Part shown: one piece after another, positions 29,301 to 38,497 of the stretch
Layout: every line of letters starts with the position of its first letter
Numbering within the stretch: position 1 is the first letter of the stretch
NCBI GenBank assembly: GCA_039105265.1
Contig: JAPFFF010000002.1
Coordinates: forward strand, 8,184,001 to 8,248,000
Source: Tritrichomonas musculus
Lineage: Eukaryota > Parabasalia > Tritrichomonadida > Tritrichomonadidae
Direction of reading: 5' to 3'
Length of the DNA: 64,000 nt
The notes under the pieces: generated by a model
Told to the model about the DNA's origin: nothing
The model's database searches: none
The model's input: the letters and a program-made list of their open reading frames with translations, nothing else
Position numbers and translations under genes: made by a program

Positions 29301-31080
29301 AATGATATTAAGTTCAATAAATTGGTTGCACATAATTCTTTTCGAGTTTGGGGATAATCCTATACCAAATCTTGACTTTAATTACTCGTTATCTCAGATG
29401 TTATATATATTTGAAATAAGTAAGCATTATTTTCACATGATAAGCGCTGGTGGACCTTCAAGTAGCGAAGTCCCTTTTAGAGGGTTTACTGATGGAGTTC
29501 GAAATGCTTCACCTAAAAATTGCTCTTCTTCAAATATCTCTAACGATTTCGATTATTCAAAGCAAAAGAAATTTTTGAAAGATCAATTCAAATTTGTAAT
29601 AGATAGAACTTTTTCTAAGCCATTTATAAAATCTAATTTTAATAGTTTAACTGATGTTTTACAGTGCTCCCCAGTAGATATGATATTCACCCTTATTGAA
29701 CCAATTGTTCTATACTCAATCTTACCCTTTCAAAAAGGCATTGTAGATAAGGTTGATCCAAAATCACCTGCTTACGGATCAATATGGATTCAGTTAATTA
29801 CTCCTCTTTATGATCTCTTTTTTGAGCCATTACATAATCAAATTAATCCTTCTATTACTGACGATCTTAAAAATATACGTAATCAATATATTCCAATTAT
29901 TGCAACTTTTCTTGTAGTAGGAATTTTAATAGAAATAATTTTATATATTCATGTTATGTTTATCGAAAATCATATTCGTTCCGTTCTTTCTCTTCTTCTC
30001 CATTGTCAAACAAATGTTATTTTTTCATCATCAAAAATAACCAGAGTTCTTTCAGGCGATTTTTCATCTCAACAAAATGATTCATTAGATCGAAATAATA
30101 GCTTCTTTGATACTGTTTTCACAAGCCTTCCTGATGCTATTATGTATGCTAATTCAGATATGATTATACAAAATGCAAATCAAGCATGCAAACATACATT
30201 TGGCGATATCGTATTAGTTGGGAAAAATATTAGAGATTTTTTCATGTCGAACAATTTCAGTGGAAACACCGAATCGTTATTTTTATCAGTTACATCAAAT
30301 CATACAGAAGAATTATCTTATAAAACTGCCAATTCAAATTTGATTCTCAAAGCTACATCAATGATTGCTTGCGGCAAGTTTGTTATTTCATGTAGAAACG
30401 TCACACAATCTCATAATTATAATACCCTCATTTTAGAAGAGAAACAAAACAGTGATAAATTACTCAGTACAATCCTTCCACCATCACTTGTTGGCCGAGT
30501 TCAAGAAGGTGAGAAGAATATATCATTTTCAGTTCAATCAGCATCAATTTTATTTTCTGATATCGTAAATTTTACACCTTGGTGTGGTTCTTTACCTGCT
30601 CAAACAGTTATGAGCACTTTAAATATATTATTCAAAAGATTTGATTCTATTTTAGACACAAAACCAACAATGACAAAGATCAAATGTATTGGCGATTGTT
30701 ACATGGCAGCTGGTGGCATTTTTGCTGAATTAAACCAGCCTGCTGTTCATGCAAGAGAGGTTGTATCATTTGGTTTACAGTCAACAAGAGAAATTCAACA
30801 AATAAACGAAGAAATAAATCAAAATCTGAAAATAAGAATTGGAGTAAATACTGGTGGTCCTATAGTGGCTGGAGTACTTGGAATTGGTAAGCCAACTTTT
30901 GAAATTCTCGGGCCTGCGATTAATCGTGCTCAACAAATGGAACAGAATGGATTTCCGATGAAAGTACACATATCAATATCTGTGTATGAATTAATATGCG
31001 GTTTTAATTTCAAATTTGTTAATCGAAGACAAATTGAATGCAAAGGTGAAATGGTTGAAACTTATTTGGTTGAACCTTAA
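26341..31080 (+). CDS. Polytopic class III adenylyl cyclase with PAS domain
   Basis: The 1579-residue protein has many TM helices in its first 350 residues, then about four more (near 640, 860, 955 and 1195). A large extracytoplasmic loop may lie between the helices near 640 and 860. A PAS-like domain lies at about 1254-1353 (LPDAIMYANSDMIIQNANQA), then the linker LLSTILPPSLVGRVQEG and one class III catalytic domain. Metal-binding aspartates are Asp1407 (FSDIVNFT) and Asp1452 (IGDCYMAAGG). Lys1448 in KIKCIGD is the ATP-specifying lysine. The segment normally reading GDTVNVASRM is GPAINRAQQM, so the transition-state Arg position is Gln, with an Arg two residues after the N instead. With one catalytic domain it must dimerise. 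Input is probably sensed through the membrane part and PAS. The ATG at 26341 is first in frame. Confidence 0.9.
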   Translation: MEGNQPNGIIPPFPSSSSHSFESSHSFTGLKYYGLKKTNYYKLFQKDIIQLSNYIFYVSPPYITVNNIISGIRIMQLLFPCFIPAFLNFWTKGTVDQVTLNILSVFCYIIPPTSFYKSIHYFLICYIIIELLVILIVLISSYNLKRYARLPGFIPPFLYFYHISFGHYFHSIVLYSIFQIISSFIANEKPANFSTSGIIALVVISFFCVILNIFFMVNSISQTLVFRPKSLPSNTSAPQFIIFWLTILINIFFGVSVHLQKKYQIIFLTLNTILYVISGFSVFMQGGFIQIFTSNIVLSSSITGAVFTFIHLIMIVFDKKGTIALFFCLIAFFILMLIINFFIIQTVTMNHLKLLDSIQTDKTLFSYVKSPNKFLLIANTGIKYAHPIVLDLTLFILATEKWQKNSYVYLIYAKFISIYPEEAVTLKYIYKFVKLQKLKGSAARCIKRQTGMILNQREGGLTAELRSKINLIKKQNQLAKHKLGHVWDVVIRGNLNEIEVATKRAINSINDTNAEFKHLLHEFPNNRNVTYFYSTFLNELMADQNMSDEMHRRSRLLLPGISIVEDQTHEYGLKQFPNLPSSIKVQKDQPMMTSTVETAQLFQHDQSELSLKRDRQKDLEQIAGIRQNIENLVIPSIRGTKIMRILSSLFMFIIPCIIGLILIEYYIKKLQRPMKFLASLSMLRTYAYQVIAFSLRFVGQCLGVFEEVKEHPEKPPKSFGNTWDTKEQLEYILGITTNALQDFGSFRMFEENDRLINQAQALIFQNTVPYVYYTSPTNVTTSNISIQAAILDFTIQTKMILTATNMTNSILSSGAILNPINNVSPISTNIRDAMYLMIEYMNSNYSRVKKFGNILYIVLIAAEILIFISTLIIQLKWINSNKKETYQCLFSLPKNVVSELAENRGSKKKDNQAEEMNKQDENILKIFNSGGSSEDSFSDAALLVAGSILVLIFAAIVSVLFVLLVINLTKSVRNSAPHLHYLMGSYSMILSSINWLHIILFEFGDNPIPNLDFNYSLSQMLYIFEISKHYFHMISAGGPSSSEVPFRGFTDGVRNASPKNCSSSNISNDFDYSKQKKFLKDQFKFVIDRTFSKPFIKSNFNSLTDVLQCSPVDMIFTLIEPIVLYSILPFQKGIVDKVDPKSPAYGSIWIQLITPLYDLFFEPLHNQINPSITDDLKNIRNQYIPIIATFLVVGILIEIILYIHVMFIENHIRSVLSLLLHCQTNVIFSSSKITRVLSGDFSSQQNDSLDRNNSFFDTVFTSLPDAIMYANSDMIIQNANQACKHTFGDIVLVGKNIRDFFMSNNFSGNTESLFLSVTSNHTEELSYKTANSNLILKATSMIACGKFVISCRNVTQSHNYNTLILEEKQNSDKLLSTILPPSLVGRVQEGEKNISFSVQSASILFSDIVNFTPWCGSLPAQTVMSTLNILFKRFDSILDTKPTMTKIKCIGDCYMAAGGIFAELNQPAVHAREVVSFGLQSTREIQQINEEINQNLKIRIGVNTGGPIVAGVLGIGKPTFEILGPAINRAQQMEQNGFPMKVHISISVYELICGFNFKFVNRRQIECKGEMVETYLVEP

Positions 31081-31190
31081 TTGTTATTTATGTGTTATAA
31101 TAAAGTTTTTATTTAAATATGCTTTTTTTTTTTTTTTTTTATGCTAAAATTTTAATTTCTTTTATGAAAAATGTTTTGTTTATATAGTAA

Positions 31191-31263
31191 GCCTGCGTAG
31201 CATAGTGGTTATTGCGTTCGCCTTGTAAGCGAAAGGTCGGCGGTCCGACTCCGCTCGTAGGCA
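31191..31263 (+). tRNA. tRNA-Thr (TGT)
   Basis: 73 nt form a full cloverleaf. Acceptor arms GCCTGCG and CGTAGGC pair with one G-U. The anticodon stem TTCGC/GCGAA encloses CTTGTAA, giving anticodon TGT (Thr, ACA). The T arm is GGCGG-TCCGACT-CCGCT, with C in place of the second T of the T loop. A T10-plus run directly after 31263 is a Pol III terminator. No CCA is encoded. Confidence 0.95.
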
Positions 31264-31276
31264 TTTTTTTTTTTTA
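31264..31276 (+). terminator. Pol III T-run terminator after tRNA-Thr
   Basis: An uninterrupted T run follows the discriminator base at 31263 at once. Confidence 0.7.
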
Positions 31277-31376
31277 TTTTGAAAACCTTAATAAGTCTTA
31301 GATTTAATTGTAATTTAATCCACCAGAACAGTTTTTAAACAGTAGATTTAAACTTTCGAGTAGGTATTTACATCTA

Positions 31377-31378
<2 letters not shown>

Positions 31379-31412
<34 letters not shown>
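31379..31412. repeat. (AT)n microsatellite
   Basis: About 15 AT dinucleotides lie in the gap between tRNA-Thr and the 3' end of the CDC50-like gene. The rest of the gap shows nothing recognisable. Confidence 0.9.
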
Positions 31413-31415
<3 letters not shown>

Positions 31416-31488
31416 TAATTTAATAATCCAATAAAAACACTTTATTTAATAATATAACAAACAATAAACAAAAAAAGAAATAAACATC

Positions 31489-32421
31489 TTATGGATATTC
31501 CACATCATCATAGTACTTCGATTCAACTTCGCAAATAGCATTTAATCTTCGTTTTCTAATTAATTTTTTCTTCTTCTTTTTCTCTTTCATGAACCTTGAA
31601 ACTTCAAAAACGATTATAAAAGCACAAATAAATGCAAATAATATAAAATTGAATATAGCAAGAACCCAGCTTCGGCCGCCAAGACCTGAAGGCTTTAACA
31701 AAACTAGATGCCTTGCTCCTTTAAAATATTTGTATGAGTAAAGACATTTAACTTTAACGTGCAAATCTAGAGGAACCCCAACTGTTGTTTTCGCATATAA
31801 TTTTCTAAAATAAGGATGAGCAGCTATTCTCATCCAAACAGAATAATGCTCATTAATAAGTTTGCTTGTTTTATTTGTACGATTTGTCAGCTTCCCTTTG
31901 TCGTATTTCCAAGATATTCCTGTTTCATTAAAACTCGCATTAACAAACTCATAATGATCTCTAAAAAATGATTTTGCAATCATAATACATACATCACTTA
32001 TGCTTCCATTATCTCCAGGACGGCAACCATCTGGATAATTATCAAACATACGTAATTCTCTGATTGTATATTTAGTAGAGTATAAAAAATATGTTTGATA
32101 ATAGTCATGAAGTTCGAAATAAAAAAATAAATTTCCTTCAATGGCTGGGTTTCCAAAATGAATTTCTGTTTCACCTGTTGGTTTATCATCAGATAAATTA
32201 CATTTATCATCGTAACGGACTTTGTATTCTTTAGCATCATGTGTAAGACATATAGCTACAATACCTATAAGCAAATGAATACATGCAAAGACAATAAAGA
32301 TTATTGTTGGATTATGATAAAAAGTTGGACGGCATCCTCGAAAGTTTTGCTGACAGATTGGGTAAGTTTGACCATGCGGATAAAGATATATTGAGTCTTT
32401 TTTCTTGTGTTCTCTTCGCAT
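31489..32421 (-). CDS. CDC50/LEM3-family flippase beta subunit
   Basis: The 310-residue protein has one TM helix near each end, as in CDC50: FIVFACIHLLIGIVAICL at about 41-58 and WVLAIFNFILFAFICAFIIV at about 251-270. The large loop between is Cys-containing and has several N-glycosylation sequons (NASF, NETG, NRTN). YDDKCNL, NLFFYFELHDYYQTYFLYST and GGRSWVLAIFNFILF match conserved CDC50 positions. The N-terminal RGCRPTFYHNPTIIFIVF corresponds to the W-P-x-L-T-x-x-x-V motif region. These proteins chaperone P4-ATPases out of the ER and help flip phospholipids at Golgi and plasma membrane. Both tails are basic (RREHKKKD, KEKKKKKKLIRKRR). Confidence 0.8.
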   Translation of the reverse strand: MRREHKKKDSIYLYPHGQTYPICQQNFRGCRPTFYHNPTIIFIVFACIHLLIGIVAICLTHDAKEYKVRYDDKCNLSDDKPTGETEIHFGNPAIEGNLFFYFELHDYYQTYFLYSTKYTIRELRMFDNYPDGCRPGDNGSISDVCIMIAKSFFRDHYEFVNASFNETGISWKYDKGKLTNRTNKTSKLINEHYSVWMRIAAHPYFRKLYAKTTVGVPLDLHVKVKCLYSYKYFKGARHLVLLKPSGLGGRSWVLAIFNFILFAFICAFIIVFEVSRFMKEKKKKKKLIRKRRLNAICEVESKYYDDVEYP

Positions 32422-32969
32422 CTTGCGAAAAAAGTTACTGATGAAAAATAATTCAAAAAGTTTTTATTGTTCATTCACAATTAATACTATTTGAATGATA
32501 AATTATATAAAGTATTAAGAAAAAGTTTTTAGAACCAAAAATTTGAAAAATAATTTTTGTTTGAAAATTAATTCAAGATTTTAATGGAAAGTTAATAAAT
32601 TTATTAAAAATTATAAAAAAATTATTTCGATTATTTTTATTTTGGTTAAAAATAATCATTCAATTTATTCAAAATTTTGAATTAGTATCGAAATCAATAT
32701 TTTTCTCCAATACCAATAATTAGGAATATAAAAAATATTTTTTTAGATTTGAATGCCTTCGTAGCTCAACCGGCTAGAGCATAAGACTCTTAATCTTGGG
32801 GTTGCGGGTTCGAGTCCCGCCGGAGGCTAATATTTTTTTCTCTTTATTATTAGAACAAAGAATGATCAGCAGACCTGAGCCAACAAATATCTCAAAAAAG
32901 GTACCTTTTTTTTTTTTCCAAAATTTTGATTTTCCAACTTTTTCAGCCAGATAATTTTCCAAGTATTAA
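32422..32969. other. Region between CDC50-like gene and BTB/F5-8 pseudogene
   Basis: AT-rich DNA that holds tRNA-Lys(CTT) and, at about 32452-32463 on the minus strand, an AACTTTTTGAA word 31 nt upstream of the CDC50-like start. No further gene is seen. Confidence 0.55.
32755..32828 (+). tRNA. tRNA-Lys (CTT)
   Basis: 74 nt form a full cloverleaf. Acceptor arms GCCTTCG and CGGAGGC pair. The anticodon loop CTCTTAA gives CTT (Lys, AAG). The T arm GCGGG-TTCGAGT-CCCGC is perfect. A T-rich stretch begins 4 nt after the discriminator base and can end Pol III transcription. Confidence 0.95.
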
Positions 32970-34325
32970 ATGGATTGTGATAATACATTCGAAACACCAA
33001 TTGCAAACTTCAGGAGATTGGTTGAACATGATTCGAGTGATAAATTTCAAATTATTTTAAGCTTTCTTTCATCAGAAAAATATTTTCAAGAAGTTTCACG
33101 AAATGAATCCCGCGTTCTCTCAAAGAAGATAGACGATCTCTGTATGATCGATCCTACTCTTGACCAGTATGAAATAACAATTCCAATGAATCAACCGATA
33201 CAAATCCAAGAAGCCCTTCAACTTCTGATTCGATCTACGCGTGAACCAGTTACAATACCGAGCGACAAATAAATGCAGTTTCATGCGATTCGATTTTTGC
33301 TTGGAGAGGAATTAAATGGAAATTTTTATGAAGTTTCAAGCATTGAGGAAGCTCTCTCCCTTTTGAACACTGAGCATGAAAACGTTGGAGTGAAGTACTT
33401 GAGCGAGAATCTGCTCGAATTTGTCGAAAGAGGAGGAGCGAGGCATGTCAGCGAAGAAAAAATCATTTCAATTTTTGAGGAATACAATTCAGAAGAAAAG
33501 TCAGAGGAAGAAAAGAGACGGATTCTTACCAAACTGAAAGAAGAAGCTGAAACAGAAATCGTGATTGATTTCATTTTAAGAATGAGAATCAGAGAAACCG
33601 CCAACATCGACTTTTTGAAAGAAATAATTGAATATATTTTAGAACATTTAGACGATGATGTTTTGAGAAGCGATTTTAACCGTGTTAGAGAATTCATCGG
33701 CGATCTGTTTGGCATCAAACTGAAAATGACGAACGAGAAAAGCAAAAATAAAGGAACAGTGAGAGAAGTGAAATTCAAAGGCGAAGATCTGTCAGAAATT
33801 ATCAGTGAACCGAAAAGAATTGACGGAGAAGATTTGGAAGGAAGTGGATCACTGAAACTGACAGGCGGCGGTTACCCACAGCATTCATATCCTCTCACAA
33901 ATCTGATTTAATACGACCAAAGCCGAATCAACATAGTTTATTACAATTACAGTTCACGAATTCCATCGAGCGAGTCTGATTCGTGGATTGAATTTGATTT
34001 TGTCAACAGAAGAATCAATCTGACATCGTACACAATTCGATCAGATATCACAAATAATAACTTCTACACCAAACCGAAATCGTGGCGAGTTGTTGTTTCG
34101 AACAATCATGAAAAGTGGACAGTTTTGGATCATAAAAAGAACAATTCTGATTTGAATGGCTACCACAGGAAGCACAGATTTGAATGTTCGAACACTGACG
34201 GTTACATGCGATATATCCAAGAAGATTCATGGGACAGTTCTTCTTACAAATATACAATTCAATTAACGTGCATTGAAATGTTTGGTTCAATTCTTGAACC
34301 TGCAATAAAATTAAAAATAAATTAA
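32970..34325 (+). pseudogene. BTB-like / F5-8-like gene interrupted by two in-frame TAA codons
   Basis: A single reading frame of 452 codons runs from the ATG at 32970 to the TAA at 34325, broken only by TAA at 33270-33272 and 33909-33911, with no frameshift. Block 1 (MDCDNTFETPIANFRRLVEH) is BTB-like. Block 2 is helical and charged, ending in a Gly-rich turn (GSLKLTGGGYPQHSYPLTNLI). Block 3 (SWIEFDFVNRRINLTSYTIR, PKSWRVVVSNNHEKW, RYIQEDSWDSSSYKYTIQLT) is a clear discoidin/F5-8-like module. The three blocks together have the usual length and order of the family. Two nonsense changes in an otherwise clean frame suggest a very young pseudogene, or stop readthrough. Each piece also has its own downstream ATG. 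Confidence 0.75.
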
Positions 34326-34538
34326 TTTTTATATAAAAACAACTTTTTAAGTCTTTCATAAAGTTTATCATACAAATCATGCATTTTTTTTTCTTTTTCA
34401 TTTTTTCCTTTATTTTAAAATGTAAATAATAATAATAAACAAATGAAACTACTTATTTGATATTGAAAATATTGAAATTGTTAATTTTTGAATCCAATAA
34501 TGATTTGAATTCAAATTATGTTCTTTCATTAAGAAGTT

Positions 34539-37109
34539 TTATTTTGTAATCATATCATTTCGATAAGGAGTTTTTCTTCGATTTGAACTTGGTGGCCGCA
34601 TTCCATGAAATCTTTGCGGTGATCCTTCAAAAGCAATTTGTTCAAATGACTTTAATGATAACGGAAGATAAGATTTATTAAGTAAAGGACAATTTTGGAA
34701 AGCCGATTCACCAATTGATTTTACTGATGATGGAATTGAAATTCTAGTCAACGATTTGCACAATGCAAAAGTAAATGGTTGGATCGATATCACAGATGAC
34801 GGAATATCAATACTTGCAAGTTTTGAACAATTATAAAATGCAAATTTACCAATATATTCTACTGATGATGGAATTTCAATGTTTATTAATGATGAACATC
34901 CCTTGAATACATATTTGCCAAGACATGTTACTGATGATGGAATTTCAATACTTGTTAACGATGAACATTCAGAAAATGCAAAATTCTTAATTGACACCAC
35001 TGATGATGGAACTTTAATACTTGTCAAAGATGAACATTCAGAGAAAGTATTAAATTCAATTGATGTTACCGATGATGGAATTGTAAATTCAATTAATGAC
35101 GAGCATCTTTGGAATGCAGAACTCTCTATATATGTTATTGAAGATGGCATTTTGATTCTTTTCAATGATGAACATCCTTCAAATGTCGAGGACTCGATTA
35201 TTGTTATTGATGATGGAATTTCAATGCTTTCCAATGCTGTGCAATTAATAAAAGCATATAACTTAATAGATGTCACTGATGATGGAATTGTAATACTTTT
35301 CAATGATACACATTCTTTAAATGCTTCTTCACCTATTGACGTTACTGATGATGGAATTACAATACTCGTAAGTTTTGAGCATCTAGAAAATGCGTTGCCA
35401 CTAATTAATGCCACCGATGATGGAATTTCAATCTTTGCCAATGATGAACAACAACTGAATGCGAATTTATCTATAAATGTAACAGATGATGGAATTGAAA
35501 CATTTGTTAAAGATGAACATCCATTAAAAGCAGAAAATCCAATAGTTGTAACACTTGAAGGAATTGTTATATTCTTCAGTGATGAACATCCATAGAAAGC
35601 CAATGATTTAATAGATGATATTGATATTGGAATTGTAATTTTGTTTAAATTACAACAAAATCTAAAACAATCTTCTTGAATATCAATTCCTGGCAGCAAT
35701 AATAAAAAATCAATAATTTTTTGGTTGTTTTTTCTAGCTGCAAAATTTAAAGCTGTTGCATAAATATATTAGTTTCAAATTCTAATTTTATCATTTTGAT
35801 AAAAATTTTAAATTGTGAAATTTCATTCAAATATTCATAAGTAAAATGTAATTAGAATATTGACGTAATAAAATGCATATTGTAGTTTTATTAAAATAAT
35901 ATTGTTTTGAATGATAGTTTGATTAAAATCAACTTTCTTTATTATAATCAAAAGCAAAACAATTGGGAAATGATCATATAAGCAAGCATAAAACAATGAA
36001 AACACTAAATTTGTAGAATTGAAAAGGAATTCATAATTATAATAATGAAATCCAAATAAAACTGGATTATTTCTAAAGGTTCTTTCATTGACTTCAATTT
36101 TTTCATCCATCAAATTATCTTGAATGTATCGCGCAATGTCATTGTGATGACATTTAATCGACTCTTTCAAACACATTTTATACGTCTCATCTTCTGGTTT
36201 AATGTGATTTTCTTCGAGAATATGAATGATTTCTCGATTGTTTCCATGAATTGCATAAATCCATAAAGAAGGCCTCAATTGAATTTGATTCAATTTTAAA
36301 TATTGAAAAATTTGAATTGAACCGAAAAATGCAGCATATTCAATTAATGTCGCTTGCTTTTGAATTAATAACGGATTTGTTTCAAAAATTGATTGGTTTA
36401 TTTCACTATTCAATCTAATGTTGTTTTTGGTCACATATGTAACAAATTCTTCAATTAAATCTTCACGTATTAATTGACTGATGTAGGAGTCGTTTTCACC
36501 AATTCGACATTTCCTTTCAAAGTTCTCAAATATGTTTTCATTCTTCTCAAAAAGTTCATTTCCAATTTCTGATCGTTGTTCGTCTTTTAGCTCGTTTTTG
36601 ATATAATTGAAGAACAAATATTTATAATTATATGAAATTCTTCTTTTATTCATGTATTCTCGTAATTTTATGTAATAATTTGACGCGTCTTCGTCTTGAT
36701 ATTTGTATAAGAAAAATTTTGTGTCTTTGAAATAGAGAAAAAAGTTGATTGTGGCGTCATCAACAGTGATTATATTATTTGAAAGAAGCAAATGAAGAAT
36801 TTGTGGGCTCTTTTTGAATATTTTAAAAAGTTCGTCTTTTGAAAAGCTTTGTTTGATATATCCTGCAAAATATGAAATTATCTTTTCCATTTTCATTTGA
36901 AATGTCGATGATCGATGATGATTTTTGCTAATTTCACTTATTAAATAAAGAAATGATTGGAATTCGGCCGTATTTTTATGATATTGAAGTTTCTCAATAA
37001 TATTAATTAAATTTTCAAAATATTTGTCATCTTGATTTTCATCATCAAAGAAGGAAAGAAAGTGCCTATAAAAAGATATTTTTTGTTTTATGTATCTTTG
37101 ATATTGCAT
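34539..37109 (-). pseudogene. Ankyrin / BspA-LRR fusion gene broken in its inter-ankyrin linker
   Basis: Two open blocks on the minus strand match the two halves of the gene at 9704. Block 1 (37109-35835, 424 codons) is the ankyrin-type N-terminal region with IGENDSYISQLIREDLIEEF, SIFETNPLLI, LIEYAAFFGSIQIF and SIKCHHNDIARYI. It ends with hydrophobic filler (NIILIKLQYAFYYVNILITF) and a stop. About 60 nt later the frame resumes as ATALNFAARKNNQKIIDFLL. It then runs into about 15 BspA/LRR_5 repeats (ITIPSSVTTIGFSAFNGCSS) to 34539. The break is at the position where the 9704 gene has its Phe-rich T-tract. The gene may be non-functional, or may make two proteins; the LRR block has no obvious ATG of its own other than GTG/CTG-type codons. 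Confidence 0.7.
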
Positions 37110-37459
37110 TTTAATATTTTAAAACCTTTTTAAAAAAAGCTAAACTTGAATCAAAAACGATAAGACACACATGGTGAAATTTAATTCAATTTTGACCAGA
37201 AGTGAAAAATAACGTGTTTTTTTTTAAAATCTATTTATCTTAATAAAAAAACTTTTAATTTTAAATTTAATATAGTAAATACACTTCTATTATTATATTA
37301 AATATATATTTATTATTTGATAATATATAAATTATTTAAAACAATAAATATGTTTTTTAAAAATATACAAGTCACTTTTTGAGATTATCGTGATGTCATT
37401 TTTAATTTCATCATTACAAAGCTGTTTTATTTAAAGAATTAAAAAAATTCAATTAAAAA
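37110..37459. other. Intergenic between two ankyrin-family loci
   Basis: 350 AT-rich bases with a CACTTTTTGAG word at about 37373. No gene is visible. Confidence 0.45.
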
Positions 37460-38010
37460 TACAAATTTTTGTCACTTTTTCTGTCACATTCAAACAATTT
37501 TCTTTTTTCAAAAGATGGTCAACCATTTTATAATGTTCATATTTGCACAAATCAAAAAAGGAGGAATCATTTATTAATTTGTTTTCAATGAAAGTAAATT
37601 TGAAAAATTTGAGACTATCATTGAAAACTCCCTTTGAATTCGTATCGCAGTTTTCAATGAAGTAACTGGCAATATCATTGTGATGACATTTGATTGATTC
37701 TTTTATAGATTTTTGTTTCTTTTTCTTCTAGAAAATTGTTCAATTCAACATTTTTTCCATGAATTGCAAAGAGCATCAAAGAATCGCTTAAATCAACGCC
37801 ATTTAAATCCAAGTATTTAACAATTTGAATTGATCCAAAGAAAGCTGCATATTCAATTAATGATGTTTCTTCCCTCTCAAGCAAAAATGAATTAGTTTCA
37901 AATATTGACAATCCAATTTTTGAATTGAATTTAACGTAGTTTTGATTGACGTAAATAATGAAGTCATCAATTGAATCTTTTCTATTATGTATATTATTTT
38001 AATATTATTG
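37460..38010 (-). pseudogene. Truncated ankyrin (DUF3447-type) gene fragment
   Basis: The minus strand reads RKDSIDDFIIYVNQNYVKFN, SIFETNSFLL, SLIEYAAFFGSIQIVKYLDL and FAIHGKNVELNNFLEEKE, matching residues about 190-290 of the intact paralogues. A frameshift at about 37710 is followed by KESIKCHHNDIASYFIENC and SLKFFKFTFIENK. A second shift in a T-run at about 37561 separates LCKYEHYKMVDHLLKKENC. The first 190 or so codons and all later ankyrin cassettes are missing. It is a relic of the same family as the loci on either side. Confidence 0.8.
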
Positions 38011-38497
38011 ATTCTATTTATAATATAACAAATGATCTTATATAAGATCAATTTTGTTTATACTTCAATCATATTCTTCATTTTATTAAAAAGATCATAA
38101 GGCTTACTAATTTATTTTTTGAAAAATTATCAAATAATACTTTTGTTTAGTTCTCGCACTTTTATTTAATACCGGATAACCGTCTATTGTAAATTTAAAT
38201 TTTTTTGAATTTTATAAAAATAATTGATAATGCGGCCAAATATAAGCGGTGATCTGGGATTAAAATTAACGTCTTGAATAAGAAATATAGACGTTAAGAT
38301 TTTTTACATGTAGTTAATAAAAGTTATATTTTTTGAAATCTTTTTTTCTTCTAAGTTTTTTTTTCTATGTTTTTCTCATTCAATTTTTCCACTCAATTTC
38401 ATTCAAAAAAAAAAAAAAAAAAAAAATGTATAGGAAATTTAAAGCGAGTAAATTGCAATTGATTTTTATTAATTGCAATTTTAAAATGAATATAAAA
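38011..38497. other. Spacer between ankyrin loci
   Basis: Non-coding spacer with a 9-bp perfect hairpin (TTAACGTCT / AGACGTTAA, 38266-38297) and an A22 run near 38406-38427. No gene signal was found. Confidence 0.5.

Noticed and set aside
33326-33778. 150-codon Ser/Leu-rich minus-strand ORF
   Set aside because: It is antisense of the charged helical part of the BTB/F5-8 gene, a typical mirror of Glu/Lys-rich coding sequence.
34879-35595. 238-codon plus-strand ORF with DDGI repeats
   Set aside because: It is antisense of the BspA leucine-rich repeats (IPSSVT read backwards gives VTDDGI).
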